This document shows positions 32,039-41,516 of a DNA stretch of 64,000 nucleotides, in pieces. The stretch is from an uncultured Oscillospiraceae bacterium. GTDB lineage: Bacteria; Bacillota; Clostridia; Oscillospirales; Oscillospiraceae. The position numbers were made by a program, and so were the translations under genes. Each line of letters begins with the position of its first letter. Within the stretch, counting starts at the first letter, position 1. The stretch is from assembly GCA_949841465.1 (NCBI GenBank), contig CATKZW010000006.1:42750-106749 (forward strand). Reading direction: 5' to 3'. The notes beneath the pieces are model-generated. The model saw only the letters and a list, made by a program, of their open reading frames with translations, was not told where the DNA came from and made no database searches.

Positions 32039-32827
32039 ATGGACCAGACGGGCATCAACCAGGGCGAGGCAAAAACTGCGGCGGAGCTGCGGCTCCAGCT
32101 GGCCCAGATGACGGTGGCCAGTCAGCTGCTGGAGCGCACGGCCACGGACGAGAAGAGCAAGGGGTATCTAGCGGCGCTGAACCAGAGCATCTGCCGCATG
32201 CTGCGGGTGGTGGGCCGCCTGGAGCTCACCCAGAGGCTGGGCGGCGAGGGCGCCGGGGCGGAGCCTGCTTTGACCGATCTGGCCCGGGTGGTCCGGGACC
32301 TGGAGGAACGGATGGGGCCGCTGCTGGCCTTAGCCGGGGTGGAGCTGACGGCCAGGGCCCCGGAGCTGCTGCTGGTCATGGCGGATGAGGCGCTGATCCG
32401 GCAGATGCTGATGGAGCTGGTGTCCAACGGGGCCAAGGCGGGCAAACATGTGAAGATTGTCCTGGTCCAGCAGAGGGACCGGGCGGTGTTCACCGTGGAG
32501 GACGACGGGCCGGGGGTGGCCCCGGAACGGCTCAGGTATCTGTTTTGCAGCGCGGAGGAGGCTGTGCCCGACTGGCGGCGGGGCGGCGTGGGGGTGGCCA
32601 TCGCCCGGCGGGCGGCGGCGCTTCACGGCGGGACGCTGGTGGCGGACTGTGCCGACGGCCGCGGGCTGCGGGTAGTGGCCTCCATTCCCCTGGGCGAGGT
32701 GGGGGAGAACGGGGAAGGGCTGCTGCGGGAGCCCGGCGTGGCCTGGGACCGGGGAGGCTTCGACGACGAGCTGGTGGCCCTCAGTGACCTGCTGCCTGCC
32801 AAAGCGTTCCGGGCGGAGGATGAGTGA
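32039..32827 (+). CDS. orphan HATPase_c (histidine-kinase-like) protein
   Basis: A 262-residue soluble protein. The C-terminal part is a GHKL ATPase: N box MLMELVSNGAKAGKHV near residue 125, G1 box VEDDGPGVAP near 158 and G2 box GGVGVAIARRAAALHGG near 185. Residues 15-65 are helical like a dimerisation domain, but no phospho-accepting His-Glu pair is present and there is no sensor or membrane segment. No response regulator is encoded nearby. It may act as an anti-sigma-type or scaffold protein rather than as a classic kinase. Confidence 0.75.
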   Translation: MDQTGINQGEAKTAAELRLQLAQMTVASQLLERTATDEKSKGYLAALNQSICRMLRVVGRLELTQRLGGEGAGAEPALTDLARVVRDLEERMGPLLALAGVELTARAPELLLVMADEALIRQMLMELVSNGAKAGKHVKIVLVQQRDRAVFTVEDDGPGVAPERLRYLFCSAEEAVPDWRRGGVGVAIARRAAALHGGTLVADCADGRGLRVVASIPLGEVGENGEGLLREPGVAWDRGGFDDELVALSDLLPAKAFRAEDE

Positions 32828-32863
32828 GAGGGAGTTTTTTAGGGTAAAGTGAAAATGCTTTAC

Positions 32864-32894
32864 GGAGGCGTGCCGGGAGGTGCGCCTCCCTTTT
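32864..32894. terminator. terminator between the HATPase and integrase genes
   Basis: GGAGGCG (32864-32870) pairs with CGCCTCC (32883-32889), followed by CTTTT. A smaller hairpin GTAAAG/CTTTAC (32844-32863) precedes it. Confidence 0.65.
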
Positions 32895-33951
32895 ATGCCC
32901 CGCGGCGGGGGAGGGCGCTTTCCCGGGAGATCGTATCGGCCACTGCCGCCAGCACCTCCCCGTGGGTCTGGTCGAACAGGTGGGTGTAGATGCGCTGGGT
33001 GATGTTGGGATTGCTGTGGCCCATGGCCCGGCTGATCTGGTACATGGGCACCCGGGCGTTGTTGGCCATGCTGGCGAAGGTGTGGCGCAGGCCGTGGAAG
33101 GTGATGGGAGGCAGGCTGTGCCTGCGGATGAAGGCGGCGAAGGCGGAGGACATCAGGTTGGGGTGCAGAGGCTGGCCCACCCCGTCCAGCAGGAGAAAGT
33201 CCTCCGGGGCGCAGGGCATGCCGTCCCGGAGGCGCTTGGCCTGGAGGGCGCGGAGCAGGTCCAGCAGGTCGTCCAGGGCGGCGATGGACAGGGTGCGGCA
33301 GCTGTCGGAGGTTTTGGGGGCCTTTTCCACCACCCGGGAGCCCACGGTGGTGCGCACCCAGCGGATGGAGATCTGGCCGGAGTGGAGGTCCACATCCCGC
33401 CAGCGCAGGCCCAGGATCTCGCTGCGGCGCAGGCCCAGAAAGCAGGCCAGACGGACCGGCACCTCCAGCGGGTCCCCCTTCACCGCCCGGAGGAGCTGGC
33501 CCAGGCGGGCGGGGGTGTAGTAGGACACCTCCACCGCCGTGGCCTGGGGCGGCGTGGCCCGCTGGATGGGGTTGGCCGGAATCACCCCCTGGCGGAAAGC
33601 GGACTTCAGGGCGGTGTGCAGCAGCACGTGGTGCTTGCGGATGGTGTTGGGGGACAGGCCCTTCTCGTCCGCCAGCCACTGGTAGTAGCCGTTGATGAGC
33701 TCCGGGGACAGGTCAGTCAGCCGCACCTTGCCCAGGGCCGGGGTGATGTGGTTGTGGATGATGATGTCGTAGCCGTTGATGGTGGTGTCCGCCCGGCAGG
33801 GCTCAATGTCCTTCTCCATCCAGATGTCCAGCCAGCGCCCCAGGGTGATGCTGGCGTTGGCGGGCGGGGCGGTCCGGGGCAGGGGGAAGCCCACCTTGGG
33901 CGGGGCGGGGATGGGACGCAGGACAATGCGGCTGGTGCGGGAATGTGACAT
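32893..33951 (-). CDS. tyrosine recombinase / phage-type integrase, solo
   Basis: A 352-residue recombinase. Residues 30-140 are a SAM-like core-binding domain; residues 160-340 are the catalytic domain. The catalytic residues are Arg in LGLRRSE, His-x-x-Arg in HGLRHTF, His in MGHSNPN and the nucleophile Tyr in RIYTHLF. AAAGGAGC precedes the ATG at 33951. There is no excisionase, replication or transfer gene and no tRNA next to it, so it is either a remnant of an integrated element or a resident enzyme. It could serve the inverted repeats at 55-64 kb, but nothing links them directly. Confidence 0.9.
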   Translation of the reverse strand: MSHSRTSRIVLRPIPAPPKVGFPLPRTAPPANASITLGRWLDIWMEKDIEPCRADTTINGYDIIIHNHITPALGKVRLTDLSPELINGYYQWLADEKGLSPNTIRKHHVLLHTALKSAFRQGVIPANPIQRATPPQATAVEVSYYTPARLGQLLRAVKGDPLEVPVRLACFLGLRRSEILGLRWRDVDLHSGQISIRWVRTTVGSRVVEKAPKTSDSCRTLSIAALDDLLDLLRALQAKRLRDGMPCAPEDFLLLDGVGQPLHPNLMSSAFAAFIRRHSLPPITFHGLRHTFASMANNARVPMYQISRAMGHSNPNITQRIYTHLFDQTHGEVLAAVADTISRESALPRRGA

Positions 33952-34000
33952 GATAACAGCTCCTTTTCTTTGGTGTCTGCGGCGGGGCCGCCGGTCCGGA

Positions 34001-34023
34001 CAAAATAACAGCGCGTTATTTTG
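34001..34023. promoter_or_regulatory. palindrome upstream of the integrase gene
   Basis: CAAAATAAC (34001-34009) and GTTATTTTG (34015-34023) flank AGCGC. It lies just downstream of an AT-rich -10-like TATAAT on the minus strand (about 34030-34040), so it may be the operator of the integrase gene or a recombinase site. Confidence 0.45.
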
Positions 34024-34069
34024 AGGCCTTATATTATAAACTGTTGTGGCTGGGAAGGGAAAGGGGGCC

Positions 34070-34098
34070 TTGACTTTTCGCCTGTTTGGCAATACAAT
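34070..34098 (+). promoter_or_regulatory. promoter of proS
   Basis: TTGACT (34070-34075), 17 bases, TACAAT (34093-34098). Only about 50 bases separate it from the ATG, so there is no room for a T-box leader. Confidence 0.75.
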
Positions 34099-34156
34099 AT
34101 GATGATCCTGTCTAGGATATGGAGAAACCCATTTTTATATAAAGGATTGAAGCGAA

Positions 34157-35599
34157 ATGGCACAGGACAAAAACAAGCAGGTCAGCCAGATCACTGATAT
34201 GGACGTGGACTTTGCCCAGTGGTACACCGACGTGTGCACCAAGGCGGAGCTCATCGGCTATGCCAAGACCAAGGGGATGTTCATCCTCCGGCCCTACGGC
34301 TACGCCATCTGGGAGAATATCCAGGCGTATCTGGACCGGCGCTTTAAGGAGACGGGCCACCAGAACGTCTCCATGCCCATGCTCATCCCCGAGTCCCTGC
34401 TTCAAAAGGAAAAGGACCATGTGGAGGGCTTTGCCCCCGAGTGCGCCTGGGTGACCTACGGCGGCAGCGAGAAGCTGGAGGAGCGCTATGCCATCCGCCC
34501 CACGTCGGAGACCCTGTTCTGCGACCACTGGGCCGATGTGGTCCACTCATGGCGGGACCTGCCCATGCTCTATAACCAGTGGTGCTCCGTGCTGCGCTGG
34601 GAGAAGACCACCCGGCCCTTCCTGCGCCACCGGGAGTTTTTGTGGCAGGAGGGCCACACCCTCCACGCCACCGCCGAGGAGGCTATTGAGGAGACGGAGC
34701 GGATGCACCGCATCTACGCCGAGCTGTGCGAGGACGTGCTGGCCATGCCGGTGGTGATGGGCATGAAGACCGACAAGGAGAAGTTTGCCGGGGCGGAGCG
34801 CACCTACACCATCGAGTGTATGATGCACGATAAAAAGGCGCTGCAAAACGGCACCAGCCACTACTTCGGGGACGGGTTCGCCCGAGCCTTCGGGATCTCT
34901 TTCGCGGATAAGAATAACCATCAGGCAACGCCCTTCGAGACCTCTTGGGGTATCACCACCCGGACCATTGGCGGCGTCATTATGACCCACGGAGACAACA
35001 GGGGGCTGGTACTGCCGCCGAAGGTGGCTCCCATCCAGGTTGTCGTGATTCCCGTGGCCCAGCACAAGCAGGGCGTGATCGAGGCCAATGAGGCCGTGAT
35101 GGCGCGGCTGCAAAAGGCGGGCTTCCGGGTGAAGATGGACGCCTCCGACAACTCTCCCGGCTGGAAGTTCGCCGAGTACGAGATGAAGGGCGTGCCCCTG
35201 CGGCTGGAGCTGGGCCCCAAGGACATGGAAAAGAACCAGTGCGTGCTGGTGCGCCGGGACAGCGGGGAGAAGTCCTTTGTATCCCTGGACGGCATCGAGG
35301 ACACCGTGGCCGGAATGCTGGAGGACGTCCATGCCGGGCTGTACGCCAAGGCCAAGAAGAACCTGGAGGACAACACCTATCCCTGCGCCACCCTGGCCGA
35401 GGTCAAGGAAAAGATGGGGAGCCAGGGCGGCTTTGCCAAGACCATGTGGTGCGGCGACGAGGCCTGCGAGGTGAAGATGAAGGAGGAGGCGGGGGTGACC
35501 TCCCGGTGCATCCCCTTCCGGCAGGAGCGGCTGGGCGACGTGTGCGCCTGCTGCGGCAGGCCCGCCAAGCATATGGTTTACTGGGGCGTGGCGTATTAA
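34157..35599 (+). CDS. proS: prolyl-tRNA synthetase, archaeal/eukaryotic-like type
   Basis: A 480-residue class II synthetase that charges tRNA-Pro. It belongs to the short type 3 form: no editing domain is inserted between motifs 2 and 3, an anticodon-binding domain follows, and a C-terminal zinc-type domain has cysteines near residues 433, 438, 457 and 467-470 (CACC). Motif 2 is [23 protein letters not shown] (split at about residue 155-176), and motif 3 is the [10 protein letters not shown] region near residue 282. The protein ends in the characteristic aromatic Tyr. It is a single-gene unit with its own terminator. Confidence 0.95.
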   Translation: MAQDKNKQVSQITDMDVDFAQWYTDVCTKAELIGYAKTKGMFILRPYGYAIWENIQAYLDRRFKETGHQNVSMPMLIPESLLQKEKDHVEGFAPECAWVTYGGSEKLEERYAIRPTSETLFCDHWADVVHSWRDLPMLYNQWCSVLRWEKTTRPFLRHREFLWQEGHTLHATAEEAIEETERMHRIYAELCEDVLAMPVVMGMKTDKEKFAGAERTYTIECMMHDKKALQNGTSHYFGDGFARAFGISFADKNNHQATPFETSWGITTRTIGGVIMTHGDNRGLVLPPKVAPIQVVVIPVAQHKQGVIEANEAVMARLQKAGFRVKMDASDNSPGWKFAEYEMKGVPLRLELGPKDMEKNQCVLVRRDSGEKSFVSLDGIEDTVAGMLEDVHAGLYAKAKKNLEDNTYPCATLAEVKEKMGSQGGFAKTMWCGDEACEVKMKEEAGVTSRCIPFRQERLGDVCACCGRPAKHMVYWGVAY

Positions 35600-35611
35600 A
35601 AACAGCGTGAG

Positions 35612-35645
35612 GACAGCCTCCCCGCCGGCGGCGGGGAGGCTGTCT
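35612..35645. terminator. terminator of proS
   Basis: Fifteen-base perfect arms GACAGCCTCCCCGCC (35612-35626) and GGCGGGGAGGCTGTC (35630-35644), followed by TTG only. Confidence 0.7.
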
Positions 35646-35731
35646 TGAAGCATTGGGCATGTTGCACATACTGCTTTCCGTGAAAAGGCCCAAAACCGTG
35701 AAAAAACTTTGGAAAACAGGCAAAAAACTCC

Positions 35732-35761
35732 TTGACTTTCTGTGTGGTAATGTTGTACAAT
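35732..35761 (+). promoter_or_regulatory. main promoter of the S10-spc-alpha operon
   Basis: TTGACT (35732-35737), 18 bases, TACAAT (35756-35761). Transcription starts about 265 bases before rpsJ. Confidence 0.8.
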
Positions 35762-35768
35762 AGTCAAG

Positions 35769-36033
35769 CGCCTTGAAAGGGGCGCACTGCGATGATGCGG
35801 GAGATTGCTCGCCCGGCGAGGTAACTTCCGCGGAGTATGTCCGTAAGATCGGGCGGCTGAGAGGCTCATTCCATGGCGTATATCGCCCTGGGTGGGTAGA
35901 ACCGGCCAGCTTTGCGCCGGTTTTATTCATGCCGGGGAGTGATACGCACGGAAACGTGGATTGAAAACCGCTCACCCGTTACGGAGCTTAGACGCAGTTC
36001 TCAAACGTCACTTCGTATCAAGGAGGAAAAACA
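35769..36033 (+). promoter_or_regulatory. structured leader of rpsJ with terminator-like hairpin
   Basis: The 265-base leader is GC-rich and folds in several places, for example GGGCG/CGCCC pairs at 35779-35813 and 35849-35888. AACCGGC (35900-35906) pairs with GCCGGTT (35916-35922) and TTTATT follows, which is terminator-like in the middle of a leader. The second half (35930-36030) has no clear fold. AAGGAGG precedes the rpsJ ATG. Autoregulation by a ribosomal protein, as L4 does in E. coli, is a reasonable inference, but I cannot assign the ligand. Confidence 0.5.
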
Positions 36034-36348
36034 ATGGCAGCTCAGAAAGAAATGATCCGCATCCGGCTGAAGGCCTATGACCATCAGCTCATCGACCAGG
36101 CCGCCGAGAAGATTGTGGACACCGCCAAGCGCAGCGGCTCCGCCGTCTCCGGCCCCATCCCCCTGCCCACCAAGCGGGAGATCGTCACCATCCTGCGCTC
36201 CCCCCACGTCAACAAGGATTCCCGGGAGCAGTTCGAGCGCCGCACCCACAAGCGGCTCATCGACGTGGTCAAGCCCTCCCCCAAGACCGTGGAGGCCCTG
36301 ATGAGCCTGGAGCTCCCCGCCGGCGTGGAGATTGAAATCAAGCTGTAA
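36034..36348 (+). CDS. rpsJ: 30S ribosomal protein S10
   Basis: A 104-residue protein of the small-subunit head that also partners NusB in antitermination. The sequence [27 protein letters not shown] is the family signature, read here in parts at residues 8-34. Normal length. AAGGAGG precedes the ATG. It is the first gene of the S10 operon, but a folded spacer of 250 bases separates it from rplC, which is unusual. Confidence 0.98.
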   Translation: MAAQKEMIRIRLKAYDHQLIDQAAEKIVDTAKRSGSAVSGPIPLPTKREIVTILRSPHVNKDSREQFERRTHKRLIDVVKPSPKTVEALMSLELPAGVEIEIKL

Positions 36349-36598
36349 CCATCCGACTGCGCACTTGACGATTTAAGAGGATAGGGACAGCGGAATCGCG
36401 TGCCAAATCAAGATCACCAGGGCAAAGCTGGAGGCCTTTTAGGAATTGTGGCCGAGGATTTGGACCGATAAGTCCTGCGCAAACCAGTCAGTACCGCAGC
36501 TTACCGCGTTATTGAGGTAAGCGGGTCATGTTGGAAAACCAATGGGAGCCCAATGCCCACGTTTTTCAACCAATAACCTTAAACAAGGAGGAATACAC
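36349..36598 (+). other. folded 250-bp spacer between rpsJ and rplC
   Basis: No open frame with a ribosome site lies here. GCTTACC (36499-36505) pairs with GGTAAGC (36516-36522). A longer irregular stem joins GTTGGAAAACCAATGGG (from 36530) with CCCACGTTTTTCAAC (to 36570). Neither has a terminal U-run. The spacer may be a second regulatory leader or a processing site. Confidence 0.45.
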
Positions 36599-37324
36599 AT
36601 GGAAAAGGCCATCATCGGCAAGAAGGTGGGTATGACCCAGATCTTCGACGAAGCCGGTAAGGTCATCCCGGTCACCGTCATCCAGGCGGGCCCCTGCACC
36701 GTGGTGCAGAAGAAGACCGAGGAAAAGGACGGCTACACCGCCGTCCAGCTGGGCTTCGATGAAGTCCCGGAGAAGAAGCTGTCCAAGCCCGAGGCGGGCC
36801 ACAGCAAGAAGGCCGGCAAGTGCCTGCGGGTGCTCAAGGAGTTCAAGCTGGACAAGGCCGCCGAGATGAACGTGGGCGACGAGCTCACCGCCACCGTGTT
36901 CGCCCCCGGCGACCGGGTGGATATCACCGGCATCAGCAAGGGCCACGGCTACCAGGGCGCCGTCAAGCGCTGCGGCGGCCACGTGCAGAAGAACACCCAC
37001 GGCGGCGGCCCCGTCCACCGTCATTCCGGCTCCATGGGCTCCAGCACCGACCCCTCCCGCATCTTCAAGGGGCACAACGGCGCGGGCCAGATGGGCAACG
37101 AGCAGGTCACCGTCATGAATCTGGACGTGGTCCAGGTGGACGAGGAGCTGGGCGTCATCGCCGTGCGCGGCGCGGTGCCCGGTCCCCGCGGCGGCGTGGT
37201 CGCCCTGCGGAGCAGCGCCAAGAAGCTGGCCGAGAAGCACCTGGTGGAGGGCAGCGGCCGCGTCAATCCCCAGAAGCAGTCCGCCCGCGTCAACCCGCAG
37301 AAGGCCTCTGCGCGTAATAAGTGA
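36599..37324 (+). CDS. rplC: 50S ribosomal protein L3
   Basis: A 241-residue large-subunit protein that binds the 3' domain of 23S rRNA. The start IIGKKVGMTQIFDE and the central GAVKRCGGHVQKNTHGGG-type loop (read in parts) fit the family. The C terminus is about 25 residues longer than usual and repeats the unit VNPQKxSAR two to three times. AAGGAGGAA precedes the ATG at 36599. Confidence 0.97.
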   Translation: MEKAIIGKKVGMTQIFDEAGKVIPVTVIQAGPCTVVQKKTEEKDGYTAVQLGFDEVPEKKLSKPEAGHSKKAGKCLRVLKEFKLDKAAEMNVGDELTATVFAPGDRVDITGISKGHGYQGAVKRCGGHVQKNTHGGGPVHRHSGSMGSSTDPSRIFKGHNGAGQMGNEQVTVMNLDVVQVDEELGVIAVRGAVPGPRGGVVALRSSAKKLAEKHLVEGSGRVNPQKQSARVNPQKASARNK

Positions 37325-37342
37325 GAAAGGAGAGAATGACAA

Positions 37343-37957
37343 ATGCCTAAAGCGAACCTTTTCAATATGGCCGGTAAGCAGATCGGCGAGGTCGAGCTCT
37401 CCGAGGCCGTCTTCGGCATCGAGCCCAACCAGTACGTGGTCCACGACGTGGTCAAGAACCACCTGGCCAACTGCCGTCAGGGCACCCAGAGCAGCCTGAC
37501 CCGGGCGGAAGTGTCCGGCGGCGGCAGGAAGCCCTGGCGCCAGAAGGGCACCGGCCACGCCCGTCAGGGCTCCACCCGGGCCCCCCAGTGGACCCACGGC
37601 GGCATCGTGTTCGCCCCCAAGCCCCGCACCTATCGGTACACCCTCAATAAGAAGGTGCGCCGCCTGGCCCTGAAGTCCGCCCTGTCCGCCAAGGCCGCCG
37701 CCGGCAACGTGCTGGTGGTCGACAAGCTGGAGATGGGCGAAATCAAGACCAAGACCTTCCAGGGCTTCCTCAACGCCGTGGAGTCCAAGAAGGCCGTGGT
37801 GGTTACCAGCGACTCCAACGTGGTGCTGTCCGCCCGGAACATCCCCGGCGTGGTCACCAGCCCCGCCAACCTCATCAACGTCTACGACATCGTCAACGCC
37901 AACCAGGTCATCATCGACCAGGCGGCGCTGGCCGCCATCGAGGAGGTGTTCGCCTGA
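37343..37957 (+). CDS. rplD: 50S ribosomal protein L4
   Basis: A 204-residue protein that lines the peptide exit tunnel. The loop [19 protein letters not shown] (residues 56-74) reaches the tunnel. In enteric bacteria L4 also represses its own operon. Its stop overlaps the rplW start by one base. Confidence 0.97.
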   Translation: MPKANLFNMAGKQIGEVELSEAVFGIEPNQYVVHDVVKNHLANCRQGTQSSLTRAEVSGGGRKPWRQKGTGHARQGSTRAPQWTHGGIVFAPKPRTYRYTLNKKVRRLALKSALSAKAAAGNVLVVDKLEMGEIKTKTFQGFLNAVESKKAVVVTSDSNVVLSARNIPGVVTSPANLINVYDIVNANQVIIDQAALAAIEEVFA

Positions 37958-38253
37958 TGAAGACCGCATACGACATCATCAAGCGCCCCATCATCACCGA
38001 ACAGTCCATGGCCGCCGCCACCGAGAAGAAGTACACCTTTGAGGTGGCCAAGGACGCCAACAAGATCGAGATCGCCAAGGCCTGCGAGGAGATCTTCGGC
38101 GTGAAGGTGGCCAAGGTCAATACCCTGAACATGCAGGGCAAGGTCAAGCGCATGGGCCGCTACCCCGAGGGGCGCCGCCCCCACTGGAAGAAGGCCATGA
38201 TTACCCTGACCGAGGATTCCAAGACCATCGAGTTCTTCGAAGGCATGGTGTAA
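37957..38253 (+). CDS. rplW: 50S ribosomal protein L23
   Basis: A 98-residue protein at the exit of the peptide tunnel, docking site for trigger factor and SRP. The start [12 protein letters not shown] and the loop [14 protein letters not shown] are typical. Overlapping start with rplD gives translational coupling. Confidence 0.97.
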   Translation: MKTAYDIIKRPIITEQSMAAATEKKYTFEVAKDANKIEIAKACEEIFGVKVAKVNTLNMQGKVKRMGRYPEGRRPHWKKAMITLTEDSKTIEFFEGMV

Positions 38254-38268
38254 GGAGGAGAATGAAGA

Positions 38269-39102
38269 ATGGCGATCAAGACATATAAGCCCACAACCCC
38301 CTCCCGCCGCCACATGACCGTGTCCGCTTTCGAGGGGATCGACAAGAAGGCCAAGCCGGAGCGCTCCCTGCTGGAGAGCCTGAAAAAGAACGCCGGGCGC
38401 AACAGCTACGGCCGCATCACCGTCCGCCACCGCGGCGGCGGCAACAAGCGCAAGTACCGCGTCATCGACTTTAAGCGGGACAAGGCGGGCAAGGCCACTG
38501 TGATTAACCTCCAGTACGACCCCAACCGCTCCGCCAACATCGCCCTCATCGAGTATGAGGACGGCGAGCGCCGCTATATCCTGGCCCCTGTGGGCCTGAA
38601 GTCCGGCCACGCCATCATGACCGGCTCCGGCGCGGACATCCTGCCCGGCAACGCCCTGCCCATCGCCGAGATCCCCGTGGGCGAGACCATCCACTGCATC
38701 GAGCTCTACCCCGGCAAGGGCGCCCAGCTGGTGCGCTCCGCCGGCACCGCCGCCCAGCTGATGGCCAAGGAGAACGGCATGGCCCAGGTCCGCCTGCCCT
38801 CCGGCGAGGTCCGGCTGGTCCGCGAGGAGTGCCTGGCCACCATCGGCCAGGTGGGCAACACCGACTGGGCCAACATCCACATCGGCAAGGCCGGCCGCAA
38901 GCGCCACATGGGCTGGCGGCCCACCGTCCGCGGCTCCGTGATGAACCCCAACGACCACCCCCACGGCGGCGGCGAGGGCAAGAGCCCTGTGGGCCGTCCC
39001 GGCCCCGTGACCCCCTGGGGCAAGCCCGCCATGGGTTACAAGACCCGCAAGAAGAAGAACCGCACCGACAAGTTCATTGTCCGGCGCCGCAACGGCAAGT
39101 AA
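38269..39102 (+). CDS. rplB: 50S ribosomal protein L2
   Basis: A 277-residue protein close to the peptidyl-transferase centre. The signatures [17 protein letters not shown] (residues 46-62) and [11 protein letters not shown] (near 228-238) are intact; the His in the latter is functionally important. AAGGAGGAGA precedes the ATG. Normal length. Confidence 0.98.
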   Translation: MAIKTYKPTTPSRRHMTVSAFEGIDKKAKPERSLLESLKKNAGRNSYGRITVRHRGGGNKRKYRVIDFKRDKAGKATVINLQYDPNRSANIALIEYEDGERRYILAPVGLKSGHAIMTGSGADILPGNALPIAEIPVGETIHCIELYPGKGAQLVRSAGTAAQLMAKENGMAQVRLPSGEVRLVREECLATIGQVGNTDWANIHIGKAGRKRHMGWRPTVRGSVMNPNDHPHGGGEGKSPVGRPGPVTPWGKPAMGYKTRKKKNRTDKFIVRRRNGK

Positions 39103-39118
39103 GGAGGGAGTGTAACAG

Positions 39119-39391
39119 ATGAGCAGAAGCATCAAGAAGGGCCCGTTTTGCGCTCCCGAGCTGCTGAAGCGCGTGGACGAGCTGAACAAGAAGAATGAGA
39201 AGAAGGTCCTTAAGACCTGGAGCCGCGCCTCCACCATCTTCCCCTCCTTCGTGGGCCACACCATCGCCGTCCACGACGGCCGCAAGCACGTGCCCGTCTA
39301 TGTCACCGAGGACATGGTGGGCCATAAGCTGGGCGAGTTCGCGCCCACCCGCACCTTCAAGGGCCACGCGGGCAGCAAGACCGGTAAGTAA
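39119..39391 (+). CDS. rpsS: 30S ribosomal protein S19
   Basis: A 90-residue head protein that forms a complex with S13. It has the typical RSIKKGPF start and the [13 protein letters not shown] block near residue 66. AAGGAGGGAG precedes the ATG. Confidence 0.98.
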   Translation: MSRSIKKGPFCAPELLKRVDELNKKNEKKVLKTWSRASTIFPSFVGHTIAVHDGRKHVPVYVTEDMVGHKLGEFAPTRTFKGHAGSKTGK

Positions 39392-39406
39392 GGAGGAGGA
39401 GAGAGA

Positions 39407-39739
39407 ATGGAAGCGAAAGCCACACTGAGATACATCCGTATCTCTCCCCGCAAGGTCGGCATCGTGTGCGACCAGATCCGCGGCAAGAGCGTCAAGGACG
39501 CCGAGGCCATTCTGGCCCTGATCCCCAAGGCCGCATCCGACCCCCTGTCCAAGCTGGTCCACAGCGCCGCGGCCAACGCCGAGAACAACCACGGCATGGA
39601 CCCTGAGAAGCTCTACGTCGCCGAGACCTACGCCACCCCCGGCCCCATCATCAAGCGCTATATGCCCCGGGCCAAGGGCCGCGCCTACGGCATCAAGAAG
39701 AGAACTTCCCATGTGACCGTCGTGGTCAAAGAGCGCTGA
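39407..39739 (+). CDS. rplV: 50S ribosomal protein L22
   Basis: A 110-residue protein with a hairpin that extends into the peptide exit tunnel, where macrolide resistance changes occur. The RISPRKVGIVCDQIRGK start and the closing RAYGIKKRTSHVTVVV fit. AAGGAGGAGAGAG precedes the ATG. Confidence 0.97.
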   Translation: MEAKATLRYIRISPRKVGIVCDQIRGKSVKDAEAILALIPKAASDPLSKLVHSAAANAENNHGMDPEKLYVAETYATPGPIIKRYMPRAKGRAYGIKKRTSHVTVVVKER

Positions 39740-39757
39740 AAAGGAGGTCGAGAATAA

Positions 39758-40603
39758 ATGGGACAGAAAGTGAATCCCCACGGCCTGCGCGTGGGCGTCA
39801 TCAAAGACTGGGACTCCCGCTGGTACGCCCGTGACGAGAAAGTGGGCGACCTGCTGGTCGAGGACTACAACCTCCGCCGCGAGCTCAAGAAGAAGCTGTA
39901 CGCCGCCGGCGTGCCCAAGATCGAGATTGAGCGCGACAACGCCAAGGTGCGCATCTATGTGCACTGCGCCCGCCCCGGCGTGGTCATCGGCAAGGGCGGC
40001 GAGGAGATCGAGAAGCTCCGCCTGGAGCTGGAGAAGAAGCTGGGCAAGAGCGTGGCGCTGAACATCGTCGAGGTCAAGAACGTGGACACCAACGCCCAGC
40101 TGGTGGCGGAAAACATCGCCCAGCAGCTGGAAAAGCGCATCGCCTTCCGCCGGGCCATGAAGAACGCCATGGGCCGCGCCATGCGCATGGGCGCCCTGGG
40201 CATCAAGGTCCAGGTGTCCGGCCGCCTCAACGGCGCCGAGATCGCCCGCACCGAGCACTACCATGACGGCACCATCCCCCTGCAGACCATCCGCGCCGAC
40301 ATTGAGTACGGCTTCGCCGAGGCGGCCACCACCTACGGCCGGCTGGGCGTAAAGGTGTGGATCTACAAGGGCGAGGTGCTCACCCAGACCCTGCGCACCA
40401 CCCCCCGCACCATCGACACCAAGAACTACAAGGAGCGCGAGCAGCGGCCCCGCCGCCGCGACGGCGACCGCAGGGGCGGCTTTAACCGCCAGGGCGGCGA
40501 CCGCCGGCAGGGCGGCTTCAACCGCGACCGCCAGGGCGGCCCCCGTCCCAACAACGGCCCCCGCTCCTCCGCTCCCGCTCCTAAGGAAGGAGGCGCCCAG
40601 TAA
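39758..40603 (+). CDS. rpsC: 30S ribosomal protein S3, extended C terminus
   Basis: A 281-residue protein at the mRNA entry site. A KH domain occupies residues 40-110 ([14 protein letters not shown]) and the S3 C-terminal domain follows to residue 215. The last 60 residues are an extra, disordered tail of Arg, Gly, Asn and Gln with GGFNR units, longer than in most bacteria. It overlaps rplP by one base. Confidence 0.97.
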   Translation: MGQKVNPHGLRVGVIKDWDSRWYARDEKVGDLLVEDYNLRRELKKKLYAAGVPKIEIERDNAKVRIYVHCARPGVVIGKGGEEIEKLRLELEKKLGKSVALNIVEVKNVDTNAQLVAENIAQQLEKRIAFRRAMKNAMGRAMRMGALGIKVQVSGRLNGAEIARTEHYHDGTIPLQTIRADIEYGFAEAATTYGRLGVKVWIYKGEVLTQTLRTTPRTIDTKNYKEREQRPRRRDGDRRGGFNRQGGDRRQGGFNRDRQGGPRPNNGPRSSAPAPKEGGAQ

Positions 40604-41031
40604 TGCTGCTGCCTAAGAGAGTAAAGTACCGCCGCGTCCACCGCGGCCGCATGACCGGCACCGCTACCCGCGGCAGCAAGGTCGCTTACGGCGAGTGGGG
40701 CCTCCAGGCCGCCGAGCCCGCCTGGATCACTGGCAACCAGATCGAGGCCGCCCGTGTGGCCATGACCCGTTACACCAAGCGCGGCGGCAAGGTCTGGATC
40801 AAGATCTTCCCCGACAAGCCCATCACCAAGAAGGCGCTGGGCACCCGTATGGGTTCCGGTAAGGGCGCTCCCGAGGGATGGGTGGCCGTGGTCAAGCCCG
40901 GCCGCGTCATGTTCGAGATTGCCGGCGTGCCCGAGGAGACCGCCCGCGAGGCCCTGCGTCTGGCCAGCCACAAGCTGCCCATCAAGTGCAAGATCGTCAA
41001 GAAAGAGACCGAGGAGAAGGGTGGTGAGTGA
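40603..41031 (+). CDS. rplP: 50S ribosomal protein L16
   Basis: A 142-residue protein that positions the A-site tRNA acceptor arm. The [17 protein letters not shown] start and [18 protein letters not shown] block are typical. The [15 protein letters not shown] region matches the family. Confidence 0.98.
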   Translation: MLLPKRVKYRRVHRGRMTGTATRGSKVAYGEWGLQAAEPAWITGNQIEAARVAMTRYTKRGGKVWIKIFPDKPITKKALGTRMGSGKGAPEGWVAVVKPGRVMFEIAGVPEETAREALRLASHKLPIKCKIVKKETEEKGGE

Positions 41032-41033
41032 AG

Positions 41034-41225
41034 ATGAAGGCAAATGAAGTGCGTAAGTTGAGCGCCGCCGAGCTGGACGCCAAGCTGGTGGAGCTGAAGA
41101 AGGACCTGTTCAACCTCCGTCTTCAGCACGCCACCAATCAGCTCGATAACCCCGTCCGCATCGCGGAGGTCAAGAAGGACATCGCCCGCGTCAAGACCAT
41201 CCTGCGTGAGCAGCAGGGCCGATAA
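41034..41225 (+). CDS. rpmC: 50S ribosomal protein L29
   Basis: A 63-residue two-helix protein near the tunnel exit. [19 protein letters not shown] is the family signature. The ATG at 41034 follows GGTGGTGAG inside the end of rplP; a GTG two codons earlier is possible. Confidence 0.95.
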   Translation: MKANEVRKLSAAELDAKLVELKKDLFNLRLQHATNQLDNPVRIAEVKKDIARVKTILREQQGR

Positions 41226-41238
41226 GGAGGAGTAAACG

Positions 41239-41502
41239 ATGAGTGAAGTGAGAACCTCTTCTCGTAAGACCAGAGTCGGCCTGGTGGTTTCGGACAAGAT
41301 GGACAAGACCGTTGTGGTCGCCATCGCCGACCGCGTGGCCCATCCTCTGTACAAGAAGATCGTGAAAAGGACCTACAAGCTGAAGGCCCACGATGAGAAC
41401 AACGAGTGCGGCGTGGGCGACCGCGTGCGCGTGATGGAGACCCGCCCCCTGTCCAAGGACAAGCGCTGGCGCGTGGTTGAGATCATCGAGAAGGCGAAGT
41501 AA
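41239..41502 (+). CDS. rpsQ: 30S ribosomal protein S17
   Basis: An 87-residue OB-fold protein that binds helix 11 of 16S rRNA. It has the [14 protein letters not shown] start and the [16 protein letters not shown] end. AAGGAGGAG precedes the ATG. Confidence 0.98.
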   Translation: MSEVRTSSRKTRVGLVVSDKMDKTVVVAIADRVAHPLYKKIVKRTYKLKAHDENNECGVGDRVRVMETRPLSKDKRWRVVEIIEKAK

Positions 41503-41516
41503 AAGGAGGTGCCAGT

